This document shows positions 1-5,400 of a stretch of DNA of 5,505 nt, piece by piece. Both the position numbers and the translations under genes were made by a program. Under the pieces are notes generated by a model. That model saw only the letters and a program-made list of their open reading frames with translations, was not told the DNA's origin and searched no databases. How positions within the stretch are numbered: position 1 is the first letter of the stretch; the number at the start of each line of letters is the position of its first letter. The DNA comes from Pseudomonadota bacterium (lineage in GTDB: Bacteria; Pseudomonadota; Alphaproteobacteria; UBA9655). The DNA lies in assembly GCA_021809225.1 (NCBI GenBank), contig JAKBAL010000177.1, positions 1 to 5,505 on the forward strand, in the 5' to 3' direction.

Positions 1-480
1 CGTGTTGAAACACAAAGAGTTCGCGTTGAAAGACTTCGCGTTGCTGCTGAATTACAAAGAGCTCGCGTTGCTGAAGTAGAAAGGGCTCGTGCTGTAGAAG
101 TAGAAAGACTTCGCGTTGAAAGAGCTCGCGCTGCTGAAGCAGAAAGAGTTCGTGTTGAAGCAGAAAGAGTTCGCGTTGAAAGACTTCGCGTTGCTGCTGA
201 ATTAGAAAGAGCTCGCGTTGCTGAAGTAGAAAGGGCTCGTGCTGTAGAAGTAGAAAGACTGCGCGTTGCTGCTGAATTAGAAAGGGCTCGTGCTGTAGAA
301 GTAGAAAGACTTCGCGTTGAAAGAGCTCGCGCTGCTGAATTAGAAAGAGCTCGCGTTGCTGAATTAGAAAGAGCTCGCGTTGCTGAAGTAGAAAGGGCTC
401 GCGCTGCTGAAGCAGAAAGGGCTCGCGCTGCTGAAGCAGAAAGAGTTCGTGTTGAAGTAGAAAGAGCGCGTCAAGAAGCA
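1..480 (+). repeat. In-frame tandem repeat with 24-bp-type units and 150-bp higher-order period
   Basis: The DNA is built from variants of a unit starting GAA AGA/AGG G(C/T)T CGC and coding for 5, 7, 8 or 9 residues; the commonest is 8 residues (24 bp). On top of this, bases 1-110 and 151-260 match with three mismatches (positions 10, 13 and 55 against their partners 150 bp later), so a 50-residue block was duplicated. The last two full units before 444 (ERARAAEA twice) are nearly identical at the DNA level. All unit lengths are multiples of three, so expansion or contraction keeps the frame. The array probably continues upstream of the window. Confidence 0.95.
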
Positions 481-1206
481 CTTCTCCGAGAAACAGCAGC
501 TGAAGAGGAACTGATTACAAATCATTTTTTCCAAGGGAGGGATCCAATACCATTTGATGAACGGCTTGATCAGAGAATACGTAACACCTTGGAACGGATG
601 ACGGTTGATCAAAATCCTATGGTAGGAACAGCCCCTACGCCTGGCAGCCCTGTCATTCGAAGGCATTGGTCGGATTACGCCCGGGACAATCTAATACGCA
701 GTATTGTCCTATATTCTGGGCACACAGGCCAACATGGTGGAACATATGGGACAACGCAAGGGCAAGAATCATACATGATTGATCAATGTTGGCTTGAAGT
801 CGATTCAGATGCTGTTTTAGATGTGGGAAATGTGCGACAAATGCGATATATTCCTTCAGAAGCTGTAGATCAAATCATTTCGGATGATTCGCGGTTTTTA
901 ACGGATGACACCATTGAATCTCTTGCGCGAGTTCTGAAACTAGGCGGAAAAATGATTTTTAAACCAGGCGGTGGACTTGGATGGCCCAAAATCGAGTTCT
1001 TTCCTCCCCCCCCTCGTCGCGTTATAAGTGCTTCAGGCCGAGCTGCTGTAGCGCCTGAGGCAGTAGTGAGAGCCATAATAAATAATACTGATGGTGCAAA
1101 GGATAGGTTTGTTGCAAAAGCCCTAAAAAAGGCAAGAGGTTTTTATAGGGCGAGGGGCTATAGCCAAGTTGATTATGATCAGGATTGTTTTGTTCTGACA
1201 AAGTAA
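1..1206 (+). CDS. E/R-rich helical repeat protein with C-terminal methyltransferase-like domain (5' end outside window)
   Basis: The frame is open from base 1 to the TAA at 1204-1206, so 401 codons are visible and the true start lies upstream; the TTG at 589 is internal. Residues 1 to about 160 are E/R/A/V repeats such as ERARAAEA, ERLRVAAEL and ERVRV, which predict a long charged helix or coiled coil. A linker (about 160-220, with FFQGRDPIPFDERLDQ) leads to a globular domain. There, an acidic strand end at D268, a VDQIISDD stretch (289-296) and RVLKLGGKMIF (310-320) resemble motifs II, IV and the RVLKPGG strand of class I SAM-dependent methyltransferases. A normal glycine-rich SAM loop (DxGxGxG) is not evident; the preceding SGHTGQHGGTYG (239-250) is at best degenerate, so the domain may not bind SAM. 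Function is unknown. The coding frame is certain, the coiled coil likely, and the methyltransferase relationship tentative. Confidence 0.85.
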   Translation, partial: RVETQRVRVERLRVAAELQRARVAEVERARAVEVERLRVERARAAEAERVRVEAERVRVERLRVAAELERARVAEVERARAVEVERLRVAAELERARAVEVERLRVERARAAELERARVAELERARVAEVERARAAEAERARAAEAERVRVEVERARQEALLRETAAEEELITNHFFQGRDPIPFDERLDQRIRNTLERMTVDQNPMVGTAPTPGSPVIRRHWSDYARDNLIRSIVLYSGHTGQHGGTYGTTQGQESYMIDQCWLEVDSDAVLDVGNVRQMRYIPSEAVDQIISDDSRFLTDDTIESLARVLKLGGKMIFKPGGGLGWPKIEFFPPPPRRVISASGRAAVAPEAVVRAIINNTDGAKDRFVAKALKKARGFYRARGYSQVDYDQDCFVLTK

Positions 1207-1375
1207 GAATGACAACCTTAAAACTCCTATGTTACGCACCTTTTTAGACTCTTGTGCGGAGTCAGTTTGATATGACTAAGTTTTATGCCGCAAGGGTTTA
1301 AAAAAAAGTTTCAAAAACTCCTTTCCTAACATCACTCCTTCCTTATAAAATAAATATGAAAAGAAAGGGTGAAGG

Positions 1376-2770
1376 GTGCGTTTTAAATATCTATTGCTAG
1401 CTCTAATCCTCCTTCTTCCATCCCCTGCCTTAGCTGGAGGAGGGGGATTGACTGGCAATACCTTAAGCTTATGGTGGGCTTTACCCTTTGGGGGGATGCT
1501 TGCATCCTTGGCGCTGGCGCCCCTTTTTGCGATTCATTTTTGGGAAGCCCATTATGGGAAGGTTGCCTTAGGGTGGTCCTTGCTCACAATAGCTTCCCTC
1601 ATTGGCGTCTTCGGCATCTCTCTTGCGACAACAGCGATTTTAGGAACTTTTTTTCACCATTACCTTCCTTTCGTCATCATGATCGGCGTCCTTTATACAA
1701 TTGCAGGAGGAATTCGGATAGAAGTGCAATCCCATGCAACTCCGCTTATCAACACAGCTCTTCTGGCTGTGGGGACATTTTTTGCAGGCTGGATTGGGAC
1801 GACTGGAGCCTCTATTTTGTTGATTCGGCCCTTGCTCCATATCAATCGCGATCGTAAAATGCGCGTTCATCACATGATTTTTTTTATCTTCCTTGTCGCA
1901 AATATTGGGGGAGCTTTAACTCCTCTTGGAGATCCGCCTCTGTTTATTGGATTTTTAAACGGGGTTTCCTTTTTTTGGCCTTTTGAATATTTGATTTTGT
2001 CAATGATAGCCGTTGCTCTTCCTCTTCTTCTAATTTTCTATGGCATAGATAGCTACTTTGTTAGGAAGGAAGGCCTTTTTCCTCAAAACGCTTGGCCACG
2101 CATAAAAATACAGGGAGAGAAAAATGGGTTGCTCTTTCTTGGGGTTATTGGACTTGTCCTTTTAAGCGGACTTTGGAAGTCGGATTTCACCCTACACGTT
2201 GGAGGGGTATCGCTTGAAGCCCAAAACGTGATTCGAGATGTAGGTCTTGTGCTTTTAGCAATGGTTTCATGGTTTTTTACGCCACCTGCAATTCATAAAG
2301 AGAATCATTTTTCTTGGGAGCCTTTAAAGGAGGTTACAAAGCTTTTTTTTGGGATCTTTATGACGGTCATTCCTGTCATCGCTATCCTTGATGCAGGGCT
2401 TGATGGAGCGATGGCGCCTTTGATTTCTCTCGTGGATATCAATGGTTATCCACAAAATACCATGTATTTTTGGCTATCGGGAGGACTCTCTTCCATTTTA
2501 GATAATGCACCGACTTACCTTGTTTTTTTTCATATGGCAGGAGGAGATTCTACCCTTCTCATGTCGAGTTTGGCGCGAACTCTGGAAGCCATTTCATTAG
2601 GGGCTGTCTTTATGGGAGCCATGACCTATATCGGAAACGCGCCTAATTTTATTGTCAAAGCTATAGCGGAAAGCCAAAAAATTCCCATGCCTAGCTTTTT
2701 TGGGTATATGGCATGGTCACTCGGAATTCTCTTGCCTCTTTTCATTCTCTTATCTTGGTGGCGGTTTTAA
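1376..2770 (+). CDS. NhaD/ArsB/CitMHS-like membrane antiporter (probable sodium:proton antiporter)
   Basis: This is a 464-residue polytopic inner-membrane protein of the ion transporter superfamily, most like the proteins annotated as sodium:proton antiporter (NhaD-type, CitMHS_2-like). Residues 1-20 are a hydrophobic leader-like segment ending SPALA, followed by many membrane spans. Family-type motifs are LPFGGMLASLALAPL (36-50), GTTGAS (141-146), ANIGGALTPLGDPP (175-188) and, in the second half, SILDNAPTYL (373-382) and GAMTYIGNAPNF (414-425). The paired polar N/G/P-rich re-entrant loops are typical of inverted-repeat transporters. The start is GTG at 1376: an in-frame TGA at 1370-1372 rules out anything earlier, and AAAGGG (1364-1369) lies 6 nt upstream. 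Expected role is cation/proton exchange for pH or sodium homeostasis; an anion or carboxylate substrate cannot be excluded. It follows a 169-bp gap and shares strand with the next gene, but a promoter in that downstream gap suggests separate control. Confidence 0.88.
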   Translation: MRFKYLLLALILLLPSPALAGGGGLTGNTLSLWWALPFGGMLASLALAPLFAIHFWEAHYGKVALGWSLLTIASLIGVFGISLATTAILGTFFHHYLPFVIMIGVLYTIAGGIRIEVQSHATPLINTALLAVGTFFAGWIGTTGASILLIRPLLHINRDRKMRVHHMIFFIFLVANIGGALTPLGDPPLFIGFLNGVSFFWPFEYLILSMIAVALPLLLIFYGIDSYFVRKEGLFPQNAWPRIKIQGEKNGLLFLGVIGLVLLSGLWKSDFTLHVGGVSLEAQNVIRDVGLVLLAMVSWFFTPPAIHKENHFSWEPLKEVTKLFFGIFMTVIPVIAILDAGLDGAMAPLISLVDINGYPQNTMYFWLSGGLSSILDNAPTYLVFFHMAGGDSTLLMSSLARTLEAISLGAVFMGAMTYIGNAPNFIVKAIAESQKIPMPSFFGYMAWSLGILLPLFILLSWWRF

Positions 2771-2781
2771 TAAAACTTTTC

Positions 2782-2810
2782 TTGAAATAAGATAACGTTC
2801 TTGATACATT
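2782..2810 (+). promoter_or_regulatory. Candidate sigma70-type promoter of the exported CheD-like gene
   Basis: TTGAAA (2782-2787) and TACATT (2805-2810) are separated by 17 bp in the 81-bp gap before the ATG at 2852. They match the -35 consensus at five of six and the -10 at four of six positions. Transcription would begin near 2817 and give a leader of about 35 nt containing the TAGGTG ribosome binding site (2841-2846). It suggests the gene can be expressed independently of the transporter upstream. Confidence 0.4.
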
Positions 2811-2851
2811 ACTGAGTACTTAAATTTTTTTTCTAATTTATAGGTGTTAAA

Positions 2852-3868
2852 ATGAAATTATTTCACAATCAATATTTATCAAAAACGGCATTAGCTCTTT
2901 TTCTTTCCCTTGTTTCGGTTTCCTCCGTCCATGCTATGGAAGATAGTGAAGGAAATAGAAAAGCATTATCCAAGCCTTCTGCTCCGAAAGTGCTTTCTCT
3001 TACGAGGAGTTTTTTGGAGATTAATGACCTAAGCGTACCAGTTGACTTAGCGTATCCATATAAGAAGGTTACTTCAGATCAGACACGATTTTTCTTTGAA
3101 GGAGAGGTATTAATCCTTGATCCAGAAGAGACATCACCCTTTGAAAACTACGTTACTGCGCCTTTGCTTCCTTGTTTGTTCGGCCGTATTTATGATCCAA
3201 CAAGTAAGAAGAGTCTCGTTTTCCATAAATATGCTATTCATAGTATGGAATCTCTTAAGCCATTTTTTTATGATAAGTTTGCACCCACTCGCCCAGAACT
3301 GTGCGAAGTGTCCCTTTATTCATGTGCATTGAGCCTGGGCCAATTCGAACATCATCAGAAATTTTATGGGAAGAAGAGCCAAAGTCAAGAGATGGCCACT
3401 GTGCGCAATAGTCTAGAAGCAGATTTTCAAATTCCAAGAAATAATATTGAAATGTTTTTTTTCAGAGGGTTACAGACACTGCCCCCGCTTGGCCAATTTG
3501 AAGGAACAGCTTTGACTGTTGGTGTCACAAGGGAGGGTCAGGTCTTTCATACATCTCTTGTTGCTGAAGATGTTTTCAATCTGGAAGAAGCTAAACTTCC
3601 CTCAAAAATGAGAAAATTTGAAAAATTTAGTAAGTTGGTACCTGAACGCAAAGAAGAACTTGTTATGGGTTTAACAACTCAAGTCCTCTGTCCTACGGTT
3701 CGAGCTCATTTCGTTGTAAATCCTGAAATAATAGAAAGAAGCGGGTATGGTGACCTAGCATTTTTTTCAAGCGAAGAACTCAATATACCTGCCTCTTCTT
3801 TAAGAAGATTTTTTAATGTCAATTTTACGAACGGGAAGCCACATTATAAAAACCCATTTAAAAATTAA
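2852..3868 (+). CDS. Exported protein with CheD-like (glutamine deamidase) catalytic domain
   Basis: A 338-residue protein with a clear Sec signal peptide: Lys2 and Lys11, hydrophobic TALALFLSLVSVSS, and likely cleavage after VHA (residue 28). The ATG has TAGGTG five nt upstream. The middle region fits CheD, a protein-glutamine deamidase whose catalytic residues in Thermotoga CheD are Thr21, Cys27 and His44. Here Thr102, Cys108 and His125 have the same spacings (6 and 17), and the DP at +7/+8 after the cysteine is also conserved (D115, P116). Further on, TVRN (183-186) followed 13 residues later by Ile199 matches the ARN...I helix-strand of CheD, and G(x)3G...TREGQV (214-231) matches the final strand pair. 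The GSC before the cysteine is LPC here, and GGA is replaced near SCA (157-159). Residues about 240-338 are an extra domain I do not recognise. No chemotaxis genes are near, so an exported toxin or effector deamidase is a plausible inference. The gene is certain; the fold assignment is moderately supported. Confidence 0.65.
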   Translation: MKLFHNQYLSKTALALFLSLVSVSSVHAMEDSEGNRKALSKPSAPKVLSLTRSFLEINDLSVPVDLAYPYKKVTSDQTRFFFEGEVLILDPEETSPFENYVTAPLLPCLFGRIYDPTSKKSLVFHKYAIHSMESLKPFFYDKFAPTRPELCEVSLYSCALSLGQFEHHQKFYGKKSQSQEMATVRNSLEADFQIPRNNIEMFFFRGLQTLPPLGQFEGTALTVGVTREGQVFHTSLVAEDVFNLEEAKLPSKMRKFEKFSKLVPERKEELVMGLTTQVLCPTVRAHFVVNPEIIERSGYGDLAFFSSEELNIPASSLRRFFNVNFTNGKPHYKNPFKN

Positions 3869-3878
3869 CTTGAAGTGT

Positions 3879-3934
3879 AACTATTCACCATTTTTACCAT
3901 ACAAGACACAAGGTGGTGAATAGTTTATTCTTTT
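3879..3934 (+). terminator. Stem-loop terminator between convergent genes
   Basis: AACTATTCACCA (3879-3890) pairs perfectly with TGGTGAATAGTT (3914-3925), and U-G/U-A pairs can extend the stem inward by about four, leaving a loop of about 15 nt. It begins 11 bp after the stop of the exported CheD-like gene and is followed by a T-rich stretch (TTTATTCTTTT). It lies between this gene and the convergent hicB, so it may act in both directions, although the T-tract is poorer on the minus strand. Confidence 0.72.
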
Positions 3935-3936
3935 AT

Positions 3937-4296
3937 CTAGGGAACGGGTTTAGGACTTTTCACCGATTGGCTTAACTTTTGGGCTACAAGAGCATTGAGG
4001 CTGATTCCAGCTTGAGCGGCTTCAATGGCAAGGGCGCGGTGGATACGTTTATCAATGCGAACATTAAACTGACCGCTATACTCTTTCTTAGAAGGAGCAA
4101 CAGGAATGGGCTCATCATGTTTCAGATAGCTTTCTTTTATACCTTTCCAAGCCTCGTTTAGTTCTAGCAAAGCGCCTTCTGGAGAATCTCCAAATGCGGA
4201 AACATTCGGGAGCTCTTCAAAATGGGCAATCCAATCCCCTTCTTCTTGCCTGTATAGTTCTATTGAAAACCCATCAAAATCGTCTTTGACACTCAT
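3937..4296 (-). CDS. hicB: Orphan HicB-family antitoxin
   Basis: A 119-residue protein. Residues about 7-60 (GFSIELYRQEEGDWIAHFEE, then LPNVSAFGDSPEGALLELNEAW) are the HicB partial RNase H-like fold. Residues 74-108 (SGQFNVRIDKRIHRAL, then AIEAAQAGISLNALVAQKL) are a ribbon-helix-helix DNA-binding domain. I start at the ATG at 4296 because AAGGA lies 8 nt before it; the frame extends to a TTG at 4353, but that start has no good ribosome binding site. HicB normally neutralises the mRNA interferase HicA and represses the operon. No hicA is present: the 142 bp upstream to higA and the 68 bp downstream are too short for its ~60 codons. It is therefore a solitary antitoxin or regulator. It sits behind a near-consensus promoter overlapped by a palindrome that its RHH domain could bind (inference). 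Confidence 0.85.
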   Translation of the reverse strand: MSVKDDFDGFSIELYRQEEGDWIAHFEELPNVSAFGDSPEGALLELNEAWKGIKESYLKHDEPIPVAPSKKEYSGQFNVRIDKRIHRALAIEAAQAGISLNALVAQKLSQSVKSPKPVP

Positions 4297-4304
4297 GTCT
4301 CTTT

Positions 4305-4309
4305 TCCTT
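4305..4309 (-). promoter_or_regulatory. Shine-Dalgarno site fixing the hicB start
   Basis: AAGGA on the minus strand lies 8 nt before the ATG at 4296. It favours the 119-residue form over the 138-residue extension that would begin with TTG at 4353. Confidence 0.7.
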
Positions 4310-4387
4310 TTGTACTCACCCGTCCACCTACACGGCGCGACGGAAAATGACAAGATTCTGTAATTGTAGCCATTTAGCTTTGGCTTA

Positions 4388-4413
4388 TTTTGTAACTATA
4401 TACAGTTACAAAA
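4388..4413. promoter_or_regulatory. Palindromic operator over the hicB promoter
   Basis: TTTTGTAACT (4388-4397) and AGTTACAAAA (4404-4413) are perfect 10-bp inverted arms around a 6-bp centre. The palindrome covers the -10 and most of the spacer of the hicB promoter, so a bound repressor would block RNA polymerase. Candidate repressors are HicB itself, through its RHH domain, or HigA from next door. It also lies 25 bp past the higA stop codon; the AT-rich arms and lack of a GC stem make a terminator role less likely. Confidence 0.72.
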
Positions 4414-4422
4414 AAATGTCAA
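4395..4422 (-). promoter_or_regulatory. Near-consensus sigma70 promoter for hicB
   Basis: On the minus strand, a perfect TTGACA (4422-4417) is followed after 16 bp by TATAGT (4400-4395), one mismatch from TATAAT. Transcription would start near 4388, giving a leader of roughly 90 nt before the ATG at 4296. It is the strongest promoter-like sequence in the window. Confidence 0.72.
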
Positions 4423-4438
4423 GTCCTAAGTTAAGGTT

Positions 4439-4768
4439 TCAATGAAGCGGCGCTACATGGATAGGAATTTTATTCAACTCATCCCCTAGCTCTATTTCAG
4501 CTTTTTTAAGATCACAGGCTTGTTGAAGTCTAAGCCATAGGGCAGGCTCAGTATCACAAAAACGTCCGAGGCGTAAGGCCATGGCAGGCGTTATGGGGTG
4601 CTCACCTTTTAAAATTCGATGAAGGGTTTGTCGGGATACGCCTAGTTCTTTGGCAGCAGTGGTAATAGATAAACCCAAGCTTGGGAGCACATCCTCTTTG
4701 AGAATCAGCCCAGGGTGAGTAGGTATTCTTTTGGGGCGCTCGGTAATAAAATATTCACTTGTCGTCAT
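4439..4768 (-). CDS. higA: HigA antitoxin (XRE-type helix-turn-helix)
   Basis: A 109-residue protein of the HigA addiction-module antitoxin family, a normal length for it. The helix-turn-helix is residues about 36-55 (TTAAKELGVSRQTLHRILKG), preceded by the typical PTHPGLILKEDVLPSLGLS (16-34) and followed by ITPAMALRLGRF and EPALWLRLQQACDL, where HigA proteins dimerise. It should bind and neutralise the HigB toxin encoded just upstream and repress the operon. The ATG at 4768 has AGGAG 8 nt upstream; this ribosome binding site overlaps the higB stop codon, and the genes are 11 nt apart, so translation is probably coupled. Toxin-first order is usual for higBA. Confidence 0.95.
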   Translation of the reverse strand: MTTSEYFITERPKRIPTHPGLILKEDVLPSLGLSITTAAKELGVSRQTLHRILKGEHPITPAMALRLGRFCDTEPALWLRLQQACDLKKAEIELGDELNKIPIHVAPLH

Positions 4769-4779
4769 TGTACGATCTC

Positions 4780-5055
4780 CTAATGATACTGTTCAAGGTC
4801 TACTACCCATGCATTGGTTCCACGCCATTCAAAGGTGATGCACCAAGCTCCGTTAACATGTAATGTGTAACGTTTCGGAGTGCCTAGAAGTCCATGAAAA
4901 TTAAAGCCTGGGATGTTTAAGTCTTCAGGACGTTCAGCTTGATCAAGGACGTCAAGACGCCTAAGGCATCGTACCACAAGTTTAGTATCTAGCTTATGGC
5001 TCTTTCCATCTATAAATAAGTCTTTTAGAGCCTTATTTCGAAAACTCTTTATCAT
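4780..5055 (-). CDS. higB: HigB toxin (RelE/ParE superfamily mRNA interferase)
   Basis: A 91-residue protein, the usual HigB length. Toxins of this family cut mRNA at the ribosome. Visible family features are the N-terminal MIKSFRNKALKDLF, RRLDVLDQAERPEDLNIPG (32-50), FNFHGLLG (51-58), then VNGAWCITFEW (67-77) and the terminal VDLEQYH (85-91). Many HigB proteins carry WRITF at the strand where this one has WCITF. I recall a HigB subgroup with WCITFEW and LEQYH, so this is probably a natural variant rather than inactivation. The ATG at 5055 has only a weak ribosome binding site (ATTAGAA just upstream), in contrast to the strong one of higA, which would favour antitoxin excess. It is the first gene of a higBA operon transcribed leftward from the operator-promoter at 5064-5104. 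Confidence 0.95.
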   Translation of the reverse strand: MIKSFRNKALKDLFIDGKSHKLDTKLVVRCLRRLDVLDQAERPEDLNIPGFNFHGLLGTPKRYTLHVNGAWCITFEWRGTNAWVVDLEQYH

Positions 5056-5063
5056 TTCTAATG

Positions 5064-5103
5064 TGTAACATAGATCATTACATATGTAAAGAGATATGTT
5101 ACA
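5064..5103. promoter_or_regulatory. Concentric palindromic operator of higBA
   Basis: TGTAACATA (5064-5072) and TATGTTACA (5095-5103) form perfect 9-bp inverted arms. Between them, with 5 bp on either side, lies a perfect 12-bp palindrome TTACATATGTAA (5078-5089). Both palindromes share the exact centre 5083.5, making a 40-bp symmetric array with four TATGT(T)A-like half-sites. It begins 8 bp upstream of higB and overlaps the predicted promoter, as expected for autorepression by HigA or a HigBA complex (inference). Confidence 0.82.
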
Positions 5104-5104
5104 A
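5077..5104 (-). promoter_or_regulatory. Candidate higBA promoter
   Basis: On the minus strand, TTGTAA (5104-5099) and TGTAAT (5082-5077) are spaced by 16 bp, with four and five matches to the -35 and -10 consensus. The -35 falls in the outer operator arm and the -10 in the central palindrome. Transcription from about 5070 would leave a leader of only about 15 nt before higB. Confidence 0.6.
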
Positions 5105-5146
5105 ACAAAATGTGTGATTCTTCTCTTTGTCGCATACTTTTACCCC

Positions 5147-5295
5147 CGTGGATAATTTTTAAGGGAAAAACTTTTCACTTTTAAATCTCTTTCTTTCTGC
5201 CAATTAAAACATGTAAAATCAATCTATTAAAAAAATTTTTAGGAAGAGTAAAAGCCCTTTTACACACAAACGCCTGTGGATAACCTTGTGATTAA
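5147..5295. promoter_or_regulatory. Cluster of DnaA-box-like sites upstream of mraZ
   Basis: TGTGGATAA at 5275-5283 is a perfect DnaA box (TTATCCACA on the minus strand). CGTGGATAA at 5147-5155 has one mismatch. TTTTACACA at 5258-5266 fits the relaxed TTWTNCACA consensus on the plus strand. TGTGATTAA at 5287-5295 has one mismatch to the relaxed consensus and lies 12 bp after the perfect box. AT-rich DNA fills 5156-5250. The sites could let DnaA act on the division-cluster promoter, or be part of an origin; short AT-rich matches can also arise by chance. Confidence 0.45.
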
Positions 5296-5300
5296 TTTTC

Positions 5301-5346
5301 ATCCCAGATTATCCCATTGAATCCCATAAATCCCCATGTTATACCA
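5301..5346. promoter_or_regulatory. MraZ-box operator: TGGGN repeats at 10-bp spacing
   Basis: On the minus strand this is TGGGN followed by 5 nt, four times in exact register (ATCCCA at 5301, 5311 and 5321 and TCCCCA at 5331 on the plus strand). A degenerate fifth unit is at 5341 (ATACCA, minus TGGTAT). In E. coli, MraZ is known to bind three TGGGN direct repeats separated by 5 nt upstream of its own gene. The position 54 bp before mraZ and overlapping its likely promoter supports an autorepression operator. Confidence 0.87.
5317..5345 (+). promoter_or_regulatory. Candidate mraZ promoter inside the MraZ boxes
   Basis: TTGAAT (5317-5322) and TATACC (5340-5345) are 17 bp apart, each matching the sigma70 consensus at four of six positions. 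The MraZ-box array overlaps both elements, so MraZ binding would block initiation. Transcription would start near 5352 and give a leader of about 49 nt. Confidence 0.5.
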
Positions 5347-5400
5347 TTAAAATACGAGTGTTTCCCGATCGGGGATCAAAATTATTTTAATGAGCAAGGA

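Larger units (their letters stand above)
5056..5400. other. 345-bp divergent control region between higBA and mraZ
   Basis: No credible gene or RNA gene is visible here. From left to right it holds the higBA operator and promoter, an AT-rich stretch (about 5156-5250) between DnaA-box-like sites, the MraZ-box array, the mraZ promoter, and a 10-bp palindrome CCCGATCGGG (5364-5373) in the mraZ leader whose role I cannot assign. Confidence 0.75.

Noticed and set aside
589..591. TTG as the start of the first gene
   Set aside because: The same frame is open back to base 1 with a highly patterned coding repeat, so this codon is internal.
364..666. Minus-strand open frame opposite the repeat, rich in Ser/Phe
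   Set aside because: It is the antisense reading of the E/R repeat, whose periodic codons keep the complement open; no ribosome binding site or family resemblance.
1247..1263. Small hairpin GACTC/GAGTC after the first gene
   Set aside because: The stem is only 5 bp and no T-tract follows, so it is not convincing as a terminator.
1356..1400. 14-codon ATG frame overlapping the GTG start of the transporter gene
   Set aside because: No ribosome binding site of its own and no recognisable leader-peptide pattern; it is probably chance.
1471..1873. Open frames on both strands within the transporter gene
   Set aside because: They overlap clear transmembrane coding sequence and show no family features; they are shadows.
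2446..2454. Perfect DnaA box TTATCCACA inside the transporter gene
   Set aside because: It is isolated and encodes part of the GYPQ stretch; single matches occur by chance in coding DNA.
4297..4353. N-terminal extension of HicB from a TTG at 4353
   Set aside because: The added residues do not resemble HicB, and the ATG at 4296 has a well-placed AAGGA.
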